A stretch of DNA of 60,176 nucleotides from NCBI RefSeq assembly GCF_016918935.1, contig NZ_JAFFOB010000011.1, positions 1 to 60,176 of the forward strand, given 5' to 3'. Of the stretch, positions 16,291-26,229 are shown in pieces. Each line of letters opens with the position of its first letter. Within the stretch, counting starts at the first letter, position 1. The position numbers and the translations under genes are program-made. Below the pieces are notes generated by a model. That model did no database searches and was not told where the DNA came from. It saw only the letters and a program-made list of their open reading frames with translations. The stretch is from Roseitranquillus sediminis. GTDB lineage: Bacteria; Pseudomonadota; Alphaproteobacteria; Rhodobacterales; Rhodobacteraceae.

Positions 16291-17223
16291 ATGCTCGCAA
16301 CAGTGAACACCCTCACGACTCCCGCCCGGCGCATGCTCGGCAAGGTCCGGCGGCTCGCCCGCACGGATCCGGCGCTGATCTTCCACCGCGACGTCGTGCG
16401 GCCGCGGATCCTGCGGACGCCGCCGTTTTCGGGCACCACCGACGAAGCGGCCGAGGTTCATGTGCTGACCTCGGAGAAGGACTGGATCAACACGATCTGG
16501 GCGCTCAGGAGCTTCTATGCGCAGGTGCCGCGGCGCTATGCGCTGGCGATCCATGGAGACGCCTCGCTGCCGGCCGAGGCCGTCGAGGCGTTCCGGCGGC
16601 AGTTCCCCGATGCGCGGGTGATCGAGCAGAGGGACGTGCGGGACGAGGTGCTCGACGGCCTCGCCGCCTACCCGCGCTGCCGGCATTTGCGCGAGACCAA
16701 CACGCTCGCCATCAAGAGCTTCGACTTCATCCACACGCTCAGGTCGGAGCGCATGATCCTCTTCGACAGCGACCTGCTGTTCTTCGCCCGCCCGGACGCG
16801 TTCCTCGCCTACCTGCAGGACGAGGGCCGCCGGGTGAACACGTTCAACCGCGACGTCGGCACCGCCTACGCCGTCGACATCGAGACGATCCGCGCCGCGG
16901 GCTTCGCTATCGAGCCGGAGGTCAATTCGGGCTTCGGCGTCGTCCACCGCGACAGCATGCGGCTTGACTGGATGGAGGAGTTCCTGAGCGAGATCCCCGG
17001 CCTGACCGAGGGCCACTTCTGGCGTATCGAGCAGACGCTCTTCGCGCTCTGCGCCTCGCGCTTCGGGGTGGAGCTGCTGCCCGAGGACTACCGCGTGTTC
17101 CTGGAAGGACGCGTGGAGGACCGGCCCTACCGCCATTACGTGGGTGCGGTCCGTGACCGGATGTACACCGAGGGCATGCGCAAACTGAAAGGTCCGCTGC
17201 TGCAGAATGCGTCGGCAGCGTAG
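16291..17223 (+). CDS. Glycosyltransferase-like protein with DxD motif
   Basis: The 310 residues contain RMILFDSDLLFFARPDAF, a DxD metal site of GT-A enzymes of the GT8-like kind, followed by NTFNRDVGTAYAV and VNSGFGVVHRDSM. The N-terminal 40 residues are basic and may touch the membrane. It begins directly after the previous stop. Specificity is unknown. Confidence 0.75.
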   Translation: MLATVNTLTTPARRMLGKVRRLARTDPALIFHRDVVRPRILRTPPFSGTTDEAAEVHVLTSEKDWINTIWALRSFYAQVPRRYALAIHGDASLPAEAVEAFRRQFPDARVIEQRDVRDEVLDGLAAYPRCRHLRETNTLAIKSFDFIHTLRSERMILFDSDLLFFARPDAFLAYLQDEGRRVNTFNRDVGTAYAVDIETIRAAGFAIEPEVNSGFGVVHRDSMRLDWMEEFLSEIPGLTEGHFWRIEQTLFALCASRFGVELLPEDYRVFLEGRVEDRPYRHYVGAVRDRMYTEGMRKLKGPLLQNASAA

Positions 17224-17226
17224 GTC

Positions 17227-18309
17227 ATGCGGGTCGCGGTCTTTCCGGACTGGCGCCGGGACAATCCGTACCAGCGCCTGCTGGCCGAAGCGCTCGCGCC
17301 GCTCGGCGTGGAGATGGTGTTCCCGGCAGGTTATCGCCGCGGGTTGCCGCTCTCCCGAGCCGTCCTGCCGCAGCCACGGCCCGACCTGCTGCATCTCCAC
17401 TGGCCGAGCGCCTATCTGCGCAGCCGGCATCCGGCGGCGCGGGCGGCCTATTGTATGCGGACGCTCATGGACCTGAGCCTCGTGCGGCGGGCGGGCATTC
17501 CCGTGGTCTGGACGGTGCACAACCTCGTCTCGCACGACACGCCGACGCCGCGCCTCGAGCGGTGGTTCTCGGCCCGGCTGGCGGCGCTGGCCGACGGGCT
17601 GATCGTCCACAGCGAGGCGGCGCGGGCGGAGGTGACAGGCCAGCTCGGCGCGGCGGAGGAGAAGGTCACGGTCATCCCCCATGGCTCATTCCGGCCGGCC
17701 TACGGAGAGCTGCCCTCCCGCGCCGAGGCCCGCGCGGCCCTTGGGATCGAGGTGGAAAGACCGCTGGTGCTCTTCTTCGGGATGATCCGGCCCTACAAAG
17801 GCGTACCGAACTTGCTACGCGCCTGGTCTGGCCTCAAGGGTCGCAGGGGCGACGCCCTCTTGCTGGTCGTAGGTCTGGCCCAAGATCCGAAGCATTCGGC
17901 CGAGATCGAGGCGTTGGCGGCGCAGACGGACAACATACGGCTCGACCTGCGCTTCGTGGAGGACGCAGAGGTGCCGGTCCTGATGGCGGCCACCGATCTC
18001 CTGGTCCTGCCCTTCGGGCAAAGCCTGACCTCGGGCACCGTGCGCCTGGCACGAGATTACAATGTGCCGGTTGTGGTGCCGCGCGTGCCGAGCGCCACAG
18101 ACGCGGTTGGTGCAATCCTGGCCGAGAACACTGGGCCGGAAGCGCTCGGTGATTCGATCCTGAGGGGGCTGCAGCCAGTTCGCTGGGCGAACGCGCCAGC
18201 ACACGTGTCCGACGACTGGCTAGGAATTGCGGAGCAACATGCAAGTACTTTTAGCAAAATCTTCGCCGCGCCAACGCGCTGCGCGACGAATCGTTGCACG
18301 AGGATCTGA
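17227..18309 (+). CDS. Glycosyltransferase, GT4 type
   Basis: The 360-residue GT-B protein has DLLHLHWPSAYLR and VVWTVHNLVSHD in the acceptor domain and LVLFFGMIRPYKGVPNLLRAW in the donor domain. It resembles transferases that add mannose or related sugars to surface glycans. Towards the 3' end (after about 18200) the composition falls, leading into a GC-poor module. It starts three bases after the previous stop. Confidence 0.87.
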   Translation: MRVAVFPDWRRDNPYQRLLAEALAPLGVEMVFPAGYRRGLPLSRAVLPQPRPDLLHLHWPSAYLRSRHPAARAAYCMRTLMDLSLVRRAGIPVVWTVHNLVSHDTPTPRLERWFSARLAALADGLIVHSEAARAEVTGQLGAAEEKVTVIPHGSFRPAYGELPSRAEARAALGIEVERPLVLFFGMIRPYKGVPNLLRAWSGLKGRRGDALLLVVGLAQDPKHSAEIEALAAQTDNIRLDLRFVEDAEVPVLMAATDLLVLPFGQSLTSGTVRLARDYNVPVVVPRVPSATDAVGAILAENTGPEALGDSILRGLQPVRWANAPAHVSDDWLGIAEQHASTFSKIFAAPTRCATNRCTRI

Positions 18310-18381
18310 GTTTTCGGGCGGCATCACGTGCGGAAATACTCCCCGTATGTATTTCTTAGAACGTAAGGAGATGGGCAATAA

Positions 18382-19200
18382 ATGAGTACTAAATGCACAC
18401 TAACATTTTTAGTGCCGCTGCGCCCAAATATTCCAGGCACAGATTGGAATTTTGTCTCCCAATTAGCGATGAACACTCTTCGTTCCTGCCTACTTAATAG
18501 CGCACCCGAAATTCGCGTTATCATGATCGGACACGAGAGACCATCGGGCTTTTACGATGTTGACGACGATCGGCTTTCATTCGCTCCAGCTCAGACTTCG
18601 GTACCGTGCTCGACAGCTGGTTCGACTGGAATGGAAGACAAATGGTCAAAGCTTTTTCAGGGACTAGTTTTGATCGAGAGGAATCCACCAGACTATTTCA
18701 TGTTCGTCGATGCTGACGATCTTGTCTCCAAGCGGCTGTACTGCCACTTGCGCGACATGATGCCCCAGAACGGATTGATCCTCAAGGATGGCTGGGAGTA
18801 CTCGCTAGGCGGCAAATTTATTCGGTATGTCCCTGACACGTTCAACTGCGGGACCAACAGCGTCGTTGCCACAGCTTCTGTAAAACTTCCGAAGCGGCTT
18901 TCACCGGATGATCGCGCATCTTGCATACCTCTCATGGCAGGTCATACGATTATCGAGCGCCAAATGGCTTTGGCAGGCAAACCACTCGATCGCTGCCCCT
19001 TTCCGGCAGCGGTGCACGTTCACCACCGCCTCCAGCATTCGAGGCATTCAGGCGAAAGATCAAGCACTCCAAGCCGCAAGATCAAGACTGCTATCAAGAA
19101 TGCTCTGTTTGTTGTTAAGCATTCAGCTCGCTACCGAAACGCGGAGCGAATCCTCCTTTCAGATTTTGCCCCAGACGAACGGATAGTGCAGGACTGTTAA
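18382..19200 (+). CDS. GT-A-like glycosyltransferase, GC-poor
   Basis: The 272-residue protein contains DYFMFVDADDLVSKRL, a metal-binding DADD site, and GSTGMEDKWSKLFQGL before it. I do not recognise a closer family. ACGTAAGGAGATGGGC precedes the ATG as a good ribosome-binding site. The gene is GC-poor relative to both neighbours and is probably a transferred module. Confidence 0.7.
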   Translation: MSTKCTLTFLVPLRPNIPGTDWNFVSQLAMNTLRSCLLNSAPEIRVIMIGHERPSGFYDVDDDRLSFAPAQTSVPCSTAGSTGMEDKWSKLFQGLVLIERNPPDYFMFVDADDLVSKRLYCHLRDMMPQNGLILKDGWEYSLGGKFIRYVPDTFNCGTNSVVATASVKLPKRLSPDDRASCIPLMAGHTIIERQMALAGKPLDRCPFPAAVHVHHRLQHSRHSGERSSTPSRKIKTAIKNALFVVKHSARYRNAERILLSDFAPDERIVQDC

Positions 19201-19201
19201 T

Positions 19202-20158
19202 TTGGAGCATGTTTCCATCCTCATCCCGGCTTATAACGCCGAGGAATGGATTACTGAAGCTATCGAGAGCGCGCTGAGGCAGGGGCCTGATGTCGAGGTG
19301 GTCGTCGTGGATGACGGCTCGACCGACGGGACGGTGGAGCGGATCGCGGCGTTTGAGGGGCGGATCCGGTGGGAGACGGGGCCGAACCGGGGCGCGCCGG
19401 CGGCGCGGAACCGGCTCCTGGAGCTCGCCGAGGCGCCGTGGGTGCAGTACCTCGATGCGGACGATTACCTGATGCCCGGCAAGGTGGCGGCTCAGCTCGA
19501 GGCGCTGCGGCGGATGGAAGATGTCGACGTCCTCTATGGACCAGAGACCGTCGAGTGGCGTGAGGCCGGATCCGATGTGGTGCGGCGGACCATCTCCGAC
19601 ATACCCGAGCCGCGCGACCCGTGGGTGTTGCTGGCGCTCTGGAAGCTGCCGCAGACAGGAGCGCCCCTGTGGCGGCGGCAGGCGCTCCTCGACGTCGGCG
19701 GTTGGCGGGAGGACCAGCCCTGTTGTCAGGAGCATGAGCTCTACCTGCGCCTGCTCCTCGCCGGGAAGCGGTTCGCCTATCATCCGGCGGGCGGAGCGGT
19801 GTACCGGCGGTTCTCGGATGGGACGCTCTCGACCAGGAACCCGTCCCTGGTTCGGCGCGAGCGGCTGAAGATCGAGAAGAGGATCGAGGAACACCTCGCC
19901 TCGACGGGAGCCCTGACGCCGGAGCGGCAGTGGGCCATCGACCAGGCCCGTTTCGACATGGCCCGCTCCGCTTGGCCTCAGGATCGTGCCGAAGCTCGGG
20001 CGCTGCGAGCGGTCATTTCTACCCGTGACTTCTGCCCACGAGGACCGGCCGCTCCTCCGGCATACTGGCACGTGGCTTCTGTTCTTGGGTTCGAAGCAGC
20101 GGAGTGGCTCGCAGCAGTAATGCGAAGGGTGCGTTCGCTTCGCTCGGGAGGATTCTAG
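19202..20158 (+). CDS. Glycosyltransferase, GT2 type
   Basis: The 318-residue enzyme shows VSILIPAYNAEEWITEAIES, VVVDDGSTDGTVER and the metal site QYLDADDYLMPGK. CCQEHELYLRLLLAG marks the acceptor side. The start codon is TTG 19202. GC content is low over the first 80 bases and high afterwards, the same pattern as in the GT2 gene at 15370. The next gene starts two bases after its stop. Confidence 0.9.
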   Translation: MEHVSILIPAYNAEEWITEAIESALRQGPDVEVVVVDDGSTDGTVERIAAFEGRIRWETGPNRGAPAARNRLLELAEAPWVQYLDADDYLMPGKVAAQLEALRRMEDVDVLYGPETVEWREAGSDVVRRTISDIPEPRDPWVLLALWKLPQTGAPLWRRQALLDVGGWREDQPCCQEHELYLRLLLAGKRFAYHPAGGAVYRRFSDGTLSTRNPSLVRRERLKIEKRIEEHLASTGALTPERQWAIDQARFDMARSAWPQDRAEARALRAVISTRDFCPRGPAAPPAYWHVASVLGFEAAEWLAAVMRRVRSLRSGGF

Positions 20159-20159
20159 G

Positions 20160-21041
20160 ATGAAGGTAATCGGAATCATGACTGTACGTGACGAGGAAGA
20201 TATTCTCCTCGAAAGCGCGACGGCCGCGATAAAGGCCTATGATGTCATCCTTAGCGTCGATTGCGGGAGCGAAGACAATACGCCCCAAATCCTGAAAGAC
20301 CTGGCGCACCAATATAAGAATTTCAAGTTTTTCGGCTCGATTGCACCTATGACGCCAATGCAAGTGAAACGTCATATATGGAGCGCGCACAGAAAGTCCT
20401 TCAGTCATAGAGATTGGTGGGTGTTTGCAGACGCAGACGAATTCCTCAACGTTGAGCAGGTGCGGCCTAGGCTGATGCACGCTTCAAAAATCCTCGCTGA
20501 TCACGTTAATGGAGAACACGTCAACTACTACTACACAAACGCTGACCACGAAAAATGGCTGGCCGGAGAAGAAAACCTTCAGTCGCGATCGCTCTCAATT
20601 ACAAAGCGGCGAAGGTACTACCGCTACCACACCCAGCAGATCCGTTTTTTCCACAATTTGCCTTGGCTGCGCTGGAATGTAGATAGCGAGTTCCCGAGTA
20701 ATTTGTCCAATCTTTCTGATCGCAACATTCAGTTTCGCCACTACCAGTACCGTGACGTTCCGCAGATTGAGCGACGCATTTCGATAAGGCGCGGCGAGAT
20801 CCATCGAACTCACGGAAGCAATACGCATTGGATGAAAGATCACCTCAGCGAGGCTATTTCAGATGTCAATGACCCCGCACTTCATCTCGATGTAGGGAGG
20901 GGATATATAAAGGACCCGAACCTTAAGTCCATCGCTCGACAGAATCCTTTAAAAACATTGGCAAAGTATGCCAGAAGTTCTATAAAAGGATGCCTAACTG
21001 CGCAGGTTGAGGAAAACTGGTTCAGCGCCTTGGACACCTAG
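20160..21041 (+). CDS. Glycosyltransferase family 2-like protein, GC-poor
   Basis: The 293 residues include GIMTVRDEEDILLESATAA and WWVFADADEFLNV, the pattern of GT2-like transferases with an ADADEF metal site. The second half is rich in Arg, His and Tyr (SLSITKRRRYYRYHTQQIR). It is one of the most GC-poor genes in the window. The downstream stretch 21042-21196 has no gene and is also AT-rich, so the module seems to end just inside the next gene. Confidence 0.8.
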   Translation: MKVIGIMTVRDEEDILLESATAAIKAYDVILSVDCGSEDNTPQILKDLAHQYKNFKFFGSIAPMTPMQVKRHIWSAHRKSFSHRDWWVFADADEFLNVEQVRPRLMHASKILADHVNGEHVNYYYTNADHEKWLAGEENLQSRSLSITKRRRYYRYHTQQIRFFHNLPWLRWNVDSEFPSNLSNLSDRNIQFRHYQYRDVPQIERRISIRRGEIHRTHGSNTHWMKDHLSEAISDVNDPALHLDVGRGYIKDPNLKSIARQNPLKTLAKYARSSIKGCLTAQVEENWFSALDT

Positions 21042-21196
21042 AGATGTGTGGTCTCTAGATAAATTATAAATTAGGTAGATCTGCGCCGACGCAGGCGAGG
21101 CACTCGAATTCGCCAAAAACAAGCGTTTGCTTACCTCCAATCTTAAAGATTGCGCGCACAACAATGGGTATGCCTTTAAGGGGGAAAAGCGCATTA

Positions 21197-22123
21197 ATGC
21201 AACCCACTGCAAACTTGTCTGTTATCATACCCACCTACAACCGGCGGGAGTACCTGCTCGAGTGCCTGGAGAGCGTCGCGGCTCAGCGGGTGGCGCCGCA
21301 CGAGGTGATCGTGGTGGATGACGGCTCGACCGACGGAACGATCGAGGCGGTGGAAAGGATGGCGGGCGTGACGCTGATCCGGCAGGCGAATGCCGGCCCC
21401 GGAGCGGCGCGCAACCGGGGTGCAGCAGCGGCGTCCGGAGATTATCTGGCGTTCATTGACAGCGACGATCTATGGTTTCCCTGGTCGCTCGAGGCGATGG
21501 CGGCCTTGGTGGAACAGCACCGTCCGTCGCTCATCTTCGCCCGCTTCGAGGACTTCGACGGCGACAGACCGCCGGTGGCGGTGGCGCAGCCGGTCGAGGG
21601 GAGGGTGTTTGTCGATTTTCTCGCCTCAGCCGGGCAGGGCTGTTTCGCCGGCGCGGGCATGATGGTGGTGGATAGGGCGCGCTTTCTCGCCGCTGGAGGC
21701 TTTACCGAGGATGGAATGAACGCCGAGGACCACGACCTGGCGCTGCGGCTCGGCGAGGCGCCGGGCTTCGTGCAGGTGGCGGCGCCGGTCACCGTCGCCC
21801 ACCGCGTGCATCCGGGCAACGAGATGGGCGATCTGGGCAAGACACTGGAAGGGCTGGCCCGCCTCGTGGCGACCGAGCGGGCGAACGGCTATCCGGGCGG
21901 TGCCGGCCGGCGGCGGGCCCGCAGGACGGTGATCGCGTGGCATGTGCGCCCTGCGGTGGTCGCCGCCATTCGGTCGGGACAGCTTCGGCAGGCGCTCGGC
22001 CTCTATCTGGCGACCTTCGGGTGGAACCTGTGGGCCGGCCGCACGGCCTTCCTTCTCGGCGCACCCGCGCTGTGCCTCGGCCGGATGCTCTCCGGCCGAC
22101 CGGCCGAGCCGAGGCACCAGTGA
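21197..22123 (+). CDS. Glycosyltransferase, GT2 type
   Basis: Starting at ATG 21197 (MQPTANLSVIIPTYN), this 308-residue GT2 has IVVDDGSTDGTIEAV, AAAASGDYLAFIDSDDLWFP and NAEDHDLALRLGEAPGF. AAGGGGGA lies upstream of this ATG, whereas the earlier in-frame ATG at 21164 has no ribosome-binding site. The C-terminus carries a hydrophobic stretch (GRTAFLLGAPALCLG). The next gene begins directly after its stop. Confidence 0.88.
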   Translation: MQPTANLSVIIPTYNRREYLLECLESVAAQRVAPHEVIVVDDGSTDGTIEAVERMAGVTLIRQANAGPGAARNRGAAAASGDYLAFIDSDDLWFPWSLEAMAALVEQHRPSLIFARFEDFDGDRPPVAVAQPVEGRVFVDFLASAGQGCFAGAGMMVVDRARFLAAGGFTEDGMNAEDHDLALRLGEAPGFVQVAAPVTVAHRVHPGNEMGDLGKTLEGLARLVATERANGYPGGAGRRRARRTVIAWHVRPAVVAAIRSGQLRQALGLYLATFGWNLWAGRTAFLLGAPALCLGRMLSGRPAEPRHQ

Positions 22124-22702
22124 ATGCCGGACGCGTTGATCAATCGGCTGCTGCGCGCGCCTGTGGGTCTGCGTTCACGGGTGCGGATCGCGGCTTTGCG
22201 CGCCTGCGGCATGCAGATCGGGCGGCGCTGCCGGCTGGTCCGGGTATCGGTGCCGACGAACCCCTGGGACGTCCGGCTGCATGACGGGGTGGCGCTCGAC
22301 GAGCGGGTGGTGCTCCTGGCTTTCGGCCCGCGGCGGGGCAGTCCGCGCATCGAGATCGGGGCCCGGACCTACGTCAATCGGCACACGATGTTCGACGCCT
22401 CCCTCTCGATCACTGTCGGCGCTGACGTCATGATCGGGCCGTTCTGCTACGTGACCGACCACGATCATGATACGGCGCCGGGCGTGGCCCCGGGTGCGCT
22501 GCCGCTCGTCGAGGTGGAGACGATCATTGGTGACCGCGTCTGGCTGGGCGCCGGCGTGACGGTGATGAAGGGCGTACGGATCGGTGATGACGCAGTCGTC
22601 GGCGCCGGGGCCGTGGTAACGCGCGACGTGGCGCCCGGCGCGCGCGTTGCCGGTGTTCCGGCGCGAGCGGTGATGCCATCGGCGGGCAGAGCGCATGCCT
22701 GA
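22124..22702 (+). CDS. Hexapeptide-repeat O-acyltransferase
   Basis: The 192-residue protein has left-handed beta-helix hexapeptide turns (IEIGARTYVNRHTMF, then LSITVGADVMIGPFCYV). The end is typical of the WbbJ/NodL acetyltransferases: IGDRVWLGAGVTVMKGVRIG and GAGAVVTRDVAPG. TDHDHD holds the usual catalytic His. It most likely acetylates a sugar of the polysaccharide with acetyl-CoA. It overlaps the following GT2 by eight bases. Confidence 0.88.
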   Translation: MPDALINRLLRAPVGLRSRVRIAALRACGMQIGRRCRLVRVSVPTNPWDVRLHDGVALDERVVLLAFGPRRGSPRIEIGARTYVNRHTMFDASLSITVGADVMIGPFCYVTDHDHDTAPGVAPGALPLVEVETIIGDRVWLGAGVTVMKGVRIGDDAVVGAGAVVTRDVAPGARVAGVPARAVMPSAGRAHA

Positions 22703-23576
22703 GACGGCCGCCCTCTCCCTCGTCATCCCCACCTTCCGGCGCGCAGGGCGGTTGGCGGAGACGCTCGAGCGGGTGGGCGTGTGCGTGCCGGGGCCGGCCG
22801 AGGTGATTGTTCATGTCGACGCGGGCGACACGGAGACGGCGCCGATGCTGGCGGAGCGGTTCCCGGAGGTACGCGTTCTGGTGTCGGAGATCCCGCTGGG
22901 GCCGGGGGGCGCCCGCAACCGGCTCGTCGCGGCGGCGCTACACGATCTCATCGTCAGCCTCGACGACGATTCCTACCCGATCGACGGCGATTTCTTCGCC
23001 GCCGTGAGCGAGGCCTTCGACGCCCACCCACGGGCTGGTGCCCTGGCCATGACAATTGTCCATGAGGACGAGGAGACCCCGGCGCGCGGCCCCGGAGCAC
23101 GGACGGTTGCGGACTTCGTCGGCTGCGGCTGCGCGTACCGCCGCGCAGCGTTCCTGGCGACGTCCGGCTATCTGCCGCTGCACCCCGCCTACGGGATGGA
23201 GGAGGCCGACCTCGCCCTGCAATTGCTCGATGGCGGGTGGGAGATCGTCCACCGCGACGACCTGCGGGTGCGCCACGCCACGGACCGCTCGCACCAGGCG
23301 GCGAGTCCAATCGTCGCGGCCCATGTGCGGAACACGGCCCTTCTGGCGTTCCTGCGCTACCCCTTGGGGCACGCCTCGCTCGGCGCCGCGCAGTTCGCGA
23401 ACCGGGTTCTCTACTCGACCCGGCGGGGACATCTCGGCGGGGTGCTCCGGGGTATCCTGCAGACGCCGGCGACCCTCCTGCGATATCGCACGCACCGCCG
23501 CCCCGTCCGCGCCGACACCGTGACCGCCCTGCGCGCGCTGCGCCGCAGGCCGATCGGCGAGGCCGACCGGGCATGA
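22695..23576 (+). CDS. Glycosyltransferase, GT2 type
   Basis: The 293-residue enzyme has LSLVIPTFRRAGRLAETLER, GPGGARNRLVAAALHDL and the acidic site VSLDDDSYPIDGDFF. AYGMEEADLALQLLDGG matches the ED-containing motif of rhamnosyltransferase-like GT2s. It overlaps the genes on both sides (8 and 4 bases), so expression is coupled. Confidence 0.88.
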   Translation: MPETAALSLVIPTFRRAGRLAETLERVGVCVPGPAEVIVHVDAGDTETAPMLAERFPEVRVLVSEIPLGPGGARNRLVAAALHDLIVSLDDDSYPIDGDFFAAVSEAFDAHPRAGALAMTIVHEDEETPARGPGARTVADFVGCGCAYRRAAFLATSGYLPLHPAYGMEEADLALQLLDGGWEIVHRDDLRVRHATDRSHQAASPIVAAHVRNTALLAFLRYPLGHASLGAAQFANRVLYSTRRGHLGGVLRGILQTPATLLRYRTHRRPVRADTVTALRALRRRPIGEADRA

Positions 23577-24775
23577 TGCTTGAGGCGGCACCCTGGATCG
23601 TCTGCCAGATCGGCGCGCGGGAGAACTATGCGGTGGCGCGGGCGCTGCATGGGCGGGGGCGGCTGGCCGCCCTCATGACCGACGTCTGGGCGGGGGGCGC
23701 GCCTTTGCCGGGGCGGCTGGCGGAGCGGACGCATCCAAAGCTGCGGGGGGCGCGAGTTCGAGGCATCACGGGGCGGGCACTGGCGCGGGAGATGCTGGAC
23801 CGGGCTCGCGGGCGGGGCGGCTGGCAGCAGATCCTGGCCCGCAACGCCTGGTTCCAGCGGGCGGCGGCGCGACGGCTCCAACCCCTCCTTCAGGGTCGGC
23901 CCGGGACGGTCTTCGCCTACAGCTACGCTGCCGGGGACATTCTCGCCGCCGCTCGTTCGGCGGGATGGCGGACGGTGCTGGGGCAGATCGATCCGGGGCC
24001 TGTGGAGGCGCGGCTGGTCGATGCGCTCTACGCCGAGGCGGGGCAGGGGGGCGCGCATGAGCCGATCCCGCCCGCCTACTGGGATGCATGGCGGCGGGAG
24101 ACGGCGCTCGCCGATGTCGTCCTCGTCAATTCGGAATGGTCGCGCCGGGCACTCGTCTCCGAGGGCGTTCCTGAGGCGAAGATCGTGACGGTGCCGCTTG
24201 CCTACGAGCCGACGCTCTCCCCCCATCCCCGGACGCCGCCCGCGCAGTTCGATGCCGAGCGGCCGCTTCGGCTGCTGTTCCTCGGCCAGGTCACGCTGCG
24301 CAAGGGGATCGACCTCGCGCTCGAGGCGATGCGGGCGCTGCCGGACCTGCCCCTGCGGCTCGACGTCGTGGGACCGCTGCAGGTCGCGGCGCCGGACTGG
24401 GTGACGGGGGACCGCCGCATCACGCTCCATGGCCCGGTGCCACGCAGCGCGGTCGGGCGGTTCTACGCGGAGGCCGACGTCTTCCTCTTTCCCACCCGGT
24501 CGGATGGCTTCGGTCTCACTCAGCTGGAGGCACTGAGCGCCGGCGTGCCGGTGATCGCCTCGGACCGCTGCGGTCGCGTGGTGCGCGACGGGGTGAACGG
24601 GCAGGTGCTGACCGCGCTCCATGCCGGAACTCTGGCCGAGGTGCTGCGCGGGCTGGTGGAGCGGCCGGACCGGATTGCTGCCTGGCACGAGGCGGCGCGG
24701 CTCGATCCCCGTTTCGGGCTCGACGCCCTTGGCAGGGCGCTCCTCGACCTCGACGACCGGCTGCAGGCGGCCTGA
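23573..24775 (+). CDS. Glycosyltransferase, GT4 type
   Basis: The 400-residue GT-B enzyme has LADVVLVNSEWSRRAL in the N-domain, and LRLLFLGQVTLRKGIDLALE and SDGFGLTQLEALSAGVPVI in the C-domain. The start ATG 23573 overlaps the previous stop; the frame opens further upstream but that part is a shadow of the GT2. The gene is uniformly GC-rich. Confidence 0.88.
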   Translation: MMLEAAPWIVCQIGARENYAVARALHGRGRLAALMTDVWAGGAPLPGRLAERTHPKLRGARVRGITGRALAREMLDRARGRGGWQQILARNAWFQRAAARRLQPLLQGRPGTVFAYSYAAGDILAAARSAGWRTVLGQIDPGPVEARLVDALYAEAGQGGAHEPIPPAYWDAWRRETALADVVLVNSEWSRRALVSEGVPEAKIVTVPLAYEPTLSPHPRTPPAQFDAERPLRLLFLGQVTLRKGIDLALEAMRALPDLPLRLDVVGPLQVAAPDWVTGDRRITLHGPVPRSAVGRFYAEADVFLFPTRSDGFGLTQLEALSAGVPVIASDRCGRVVRDGVNGQVLTALHAGTLAEVLRGLVERPDRIAAWHEAARLDPRFGLDALGRALLDLDDRLQAA

Positions 24776-24785
24776 GGTGCGCACG

Positions 24786-26219
24786 ATGCCCTATCCGGCG
24801 CACTCCGTCCCCTACCGGCCGCCGGCGCAGGCGCAGCGGCGGGCCGTGCGGATGGTCCCGGCGCGGCGGCTGAACGACCTGACGACATTGTCGACGGTGA
24901 TCGTGCTGGCGGGGCTGCTCGTGGCCGGCGTGGCGATCCTCTACGCCGAGACGGCGAACCAGGCCTTCGCCTACCCGGCGCCGTTCGTGGGCGCGGCGCT
25001 GGCGATCGCGGCGACGGTCGAGGCGCGGGCGGGTCTGCGCAACCTCGTGCGGGTGGACCTCTTCATGCTCGGGGTCCTCTACCTGCTGACGTTCTTCGAG
25101 TTCCTCCTGCCGCAGGATCCGGTGCCGCCGCTGGTGACGCTCGAGGCGGCGCAGACGGCGGTGCAGGCGACTCTGCTGGGGTTTGCCGGGATCGTCCTCG
25201 GCCGGCACGTCTTCCCGGCGCGACGGCCGCTGCCCTCGGAGGTGCATTTCCGCGTCTCGCCGCGGGTGACGATTTGGCTGCTCCTGGGCTGCGCCTTTTT
25301 CGGCTATCTCTACATGCTGCTGGCCGTGCGCTTCGACATCTTCGAGATGATCTACCAGATGTCGCGGCCGCGTTTCTCGCAGCCCTGGACGCGCGGGCGG
25401 CTCGGCGGTTTCTCGACGCTCCTGAACGAAGTAGGGCTTCTGACGTACCTGCTGCCGCCATTGGCGGCCTCTGTCTTCGCGCAGGGGCGCCGCTACACCC
25501 TCGTGCAGAGGGCGATCGCGGCATCGATCGTCGGGCTGGTCTTCTACGAAGGCTTCGCAGGCGGAACGCGAAACGTCTTCCTGACGCACCTGATCACCTT
25601 CACCGTGACCTACGCGCTCCTGATGCCGCGGCTGACGCTCTGGCGCCTGCTGGCTCTAGCGGTGCCCCTCTTTGCGGTGGCGGGCTTCGCAGTCTACTAC
25701 CTGCCGGAAATCCGCACGGTGGGCCTCGGCAACTTCGAACTGGAGACGGCGCGGACGGACTCGCTTTTCGTCGACCTCAACCTCATCAACATCGCCATCC
25801 TGACCCAGGCCTTCCCCAACCAGGTCGGATACCTCGGCTTCGAAATTCCCTTCACAGCCGCCGTCCGCCCTATCCCCCGTGCCCTCTGGCCCGGCAAGCC
25901 GGAGGGCCTGTCGGTGTCGATCGAGGAGGTAATCGGCGTCTCCGGCATGACGCTTTCTGCAACCTTCGTCGGGGAGCTCTGGATGGCGGGCGGGTTTCCC
26001 GCGATCGCGATTATGGCACTTGCATTAGGCGCGGCCGCAGCACGCTGGAACCGGATCGGCGCAGTCGCGACAACAAACATGACGCTGATCCTGTTCGCGT
26101 CAGGATTCTTCCCAGCGGGGATCGCGATGCGAAGCTTTCTAGGTGTGGGGCCAACACTTCTGCCGTTAATCGCGCTAAATCTACTAACAAGGATCGTCGG
26201 GCCCCGATCGTCAAAGTGA
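24786..26219 (+). CDS. Wzy-like oligosaccharide repeat-unit polymerase
   Basis: This is a 477-residue membrane protein with about ten to twelve hydrophobic segments and a long loop between later segments (GNFELETARTDSLFVDLN and PRALWPGKPEGLSVSIEEV). This is the layout of O-antigen and EPS polymerases of the oligosaccharide repeat unit polymerase type. It should join undecaprenyl-linked units in the periplasm. The last 200 bases are GC-poor, leading into the next module. It starts ten bases after the preceding stop. Confidence 0.85.
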   Translation: MPYPAHSVPYRPPAQAQRRAVRMVPARRLNDLTTLSTVIVLAGLLVAGVAILYAETANQAFAYPAPFVGAALAIAATVEARAGLRNLVRVDLFMLGVLYLLTFFEFLLPQDPVPPLVTLEAAQTAVQATLLGFAGIVLGRHVFPARRPLPSEVHFRVSPRVTIWLLLGCAFFGYLYMLLAVRFDIFEMIYQMSRPRFSQPWTRGRLGGFSTLLNEVGLLTYLLPPLAASVFAQGRRYTLVQRAIAASIVGLVFYEGFAGGTRNVFLTHLITFTVTYALLMPRLTLWRLLALAVPLFAVAGFAVYYLPEIRTVGLGNFELETARTDSLFVDLNLINIAILTQAFPNQVGYLGFEIPFTAAVRPIPRALWPGKPEGLSVSIEEVIGVSGMTLSATFVGELWMAGGFPAIAIMALALGAAAARWNRIGAVATTNMTLILFASGFFPAGIAMRSFLGVGPTLLPLIALNLLTRIVGPRSSK

Positions 26220-26229
26220 AAGCCATTGT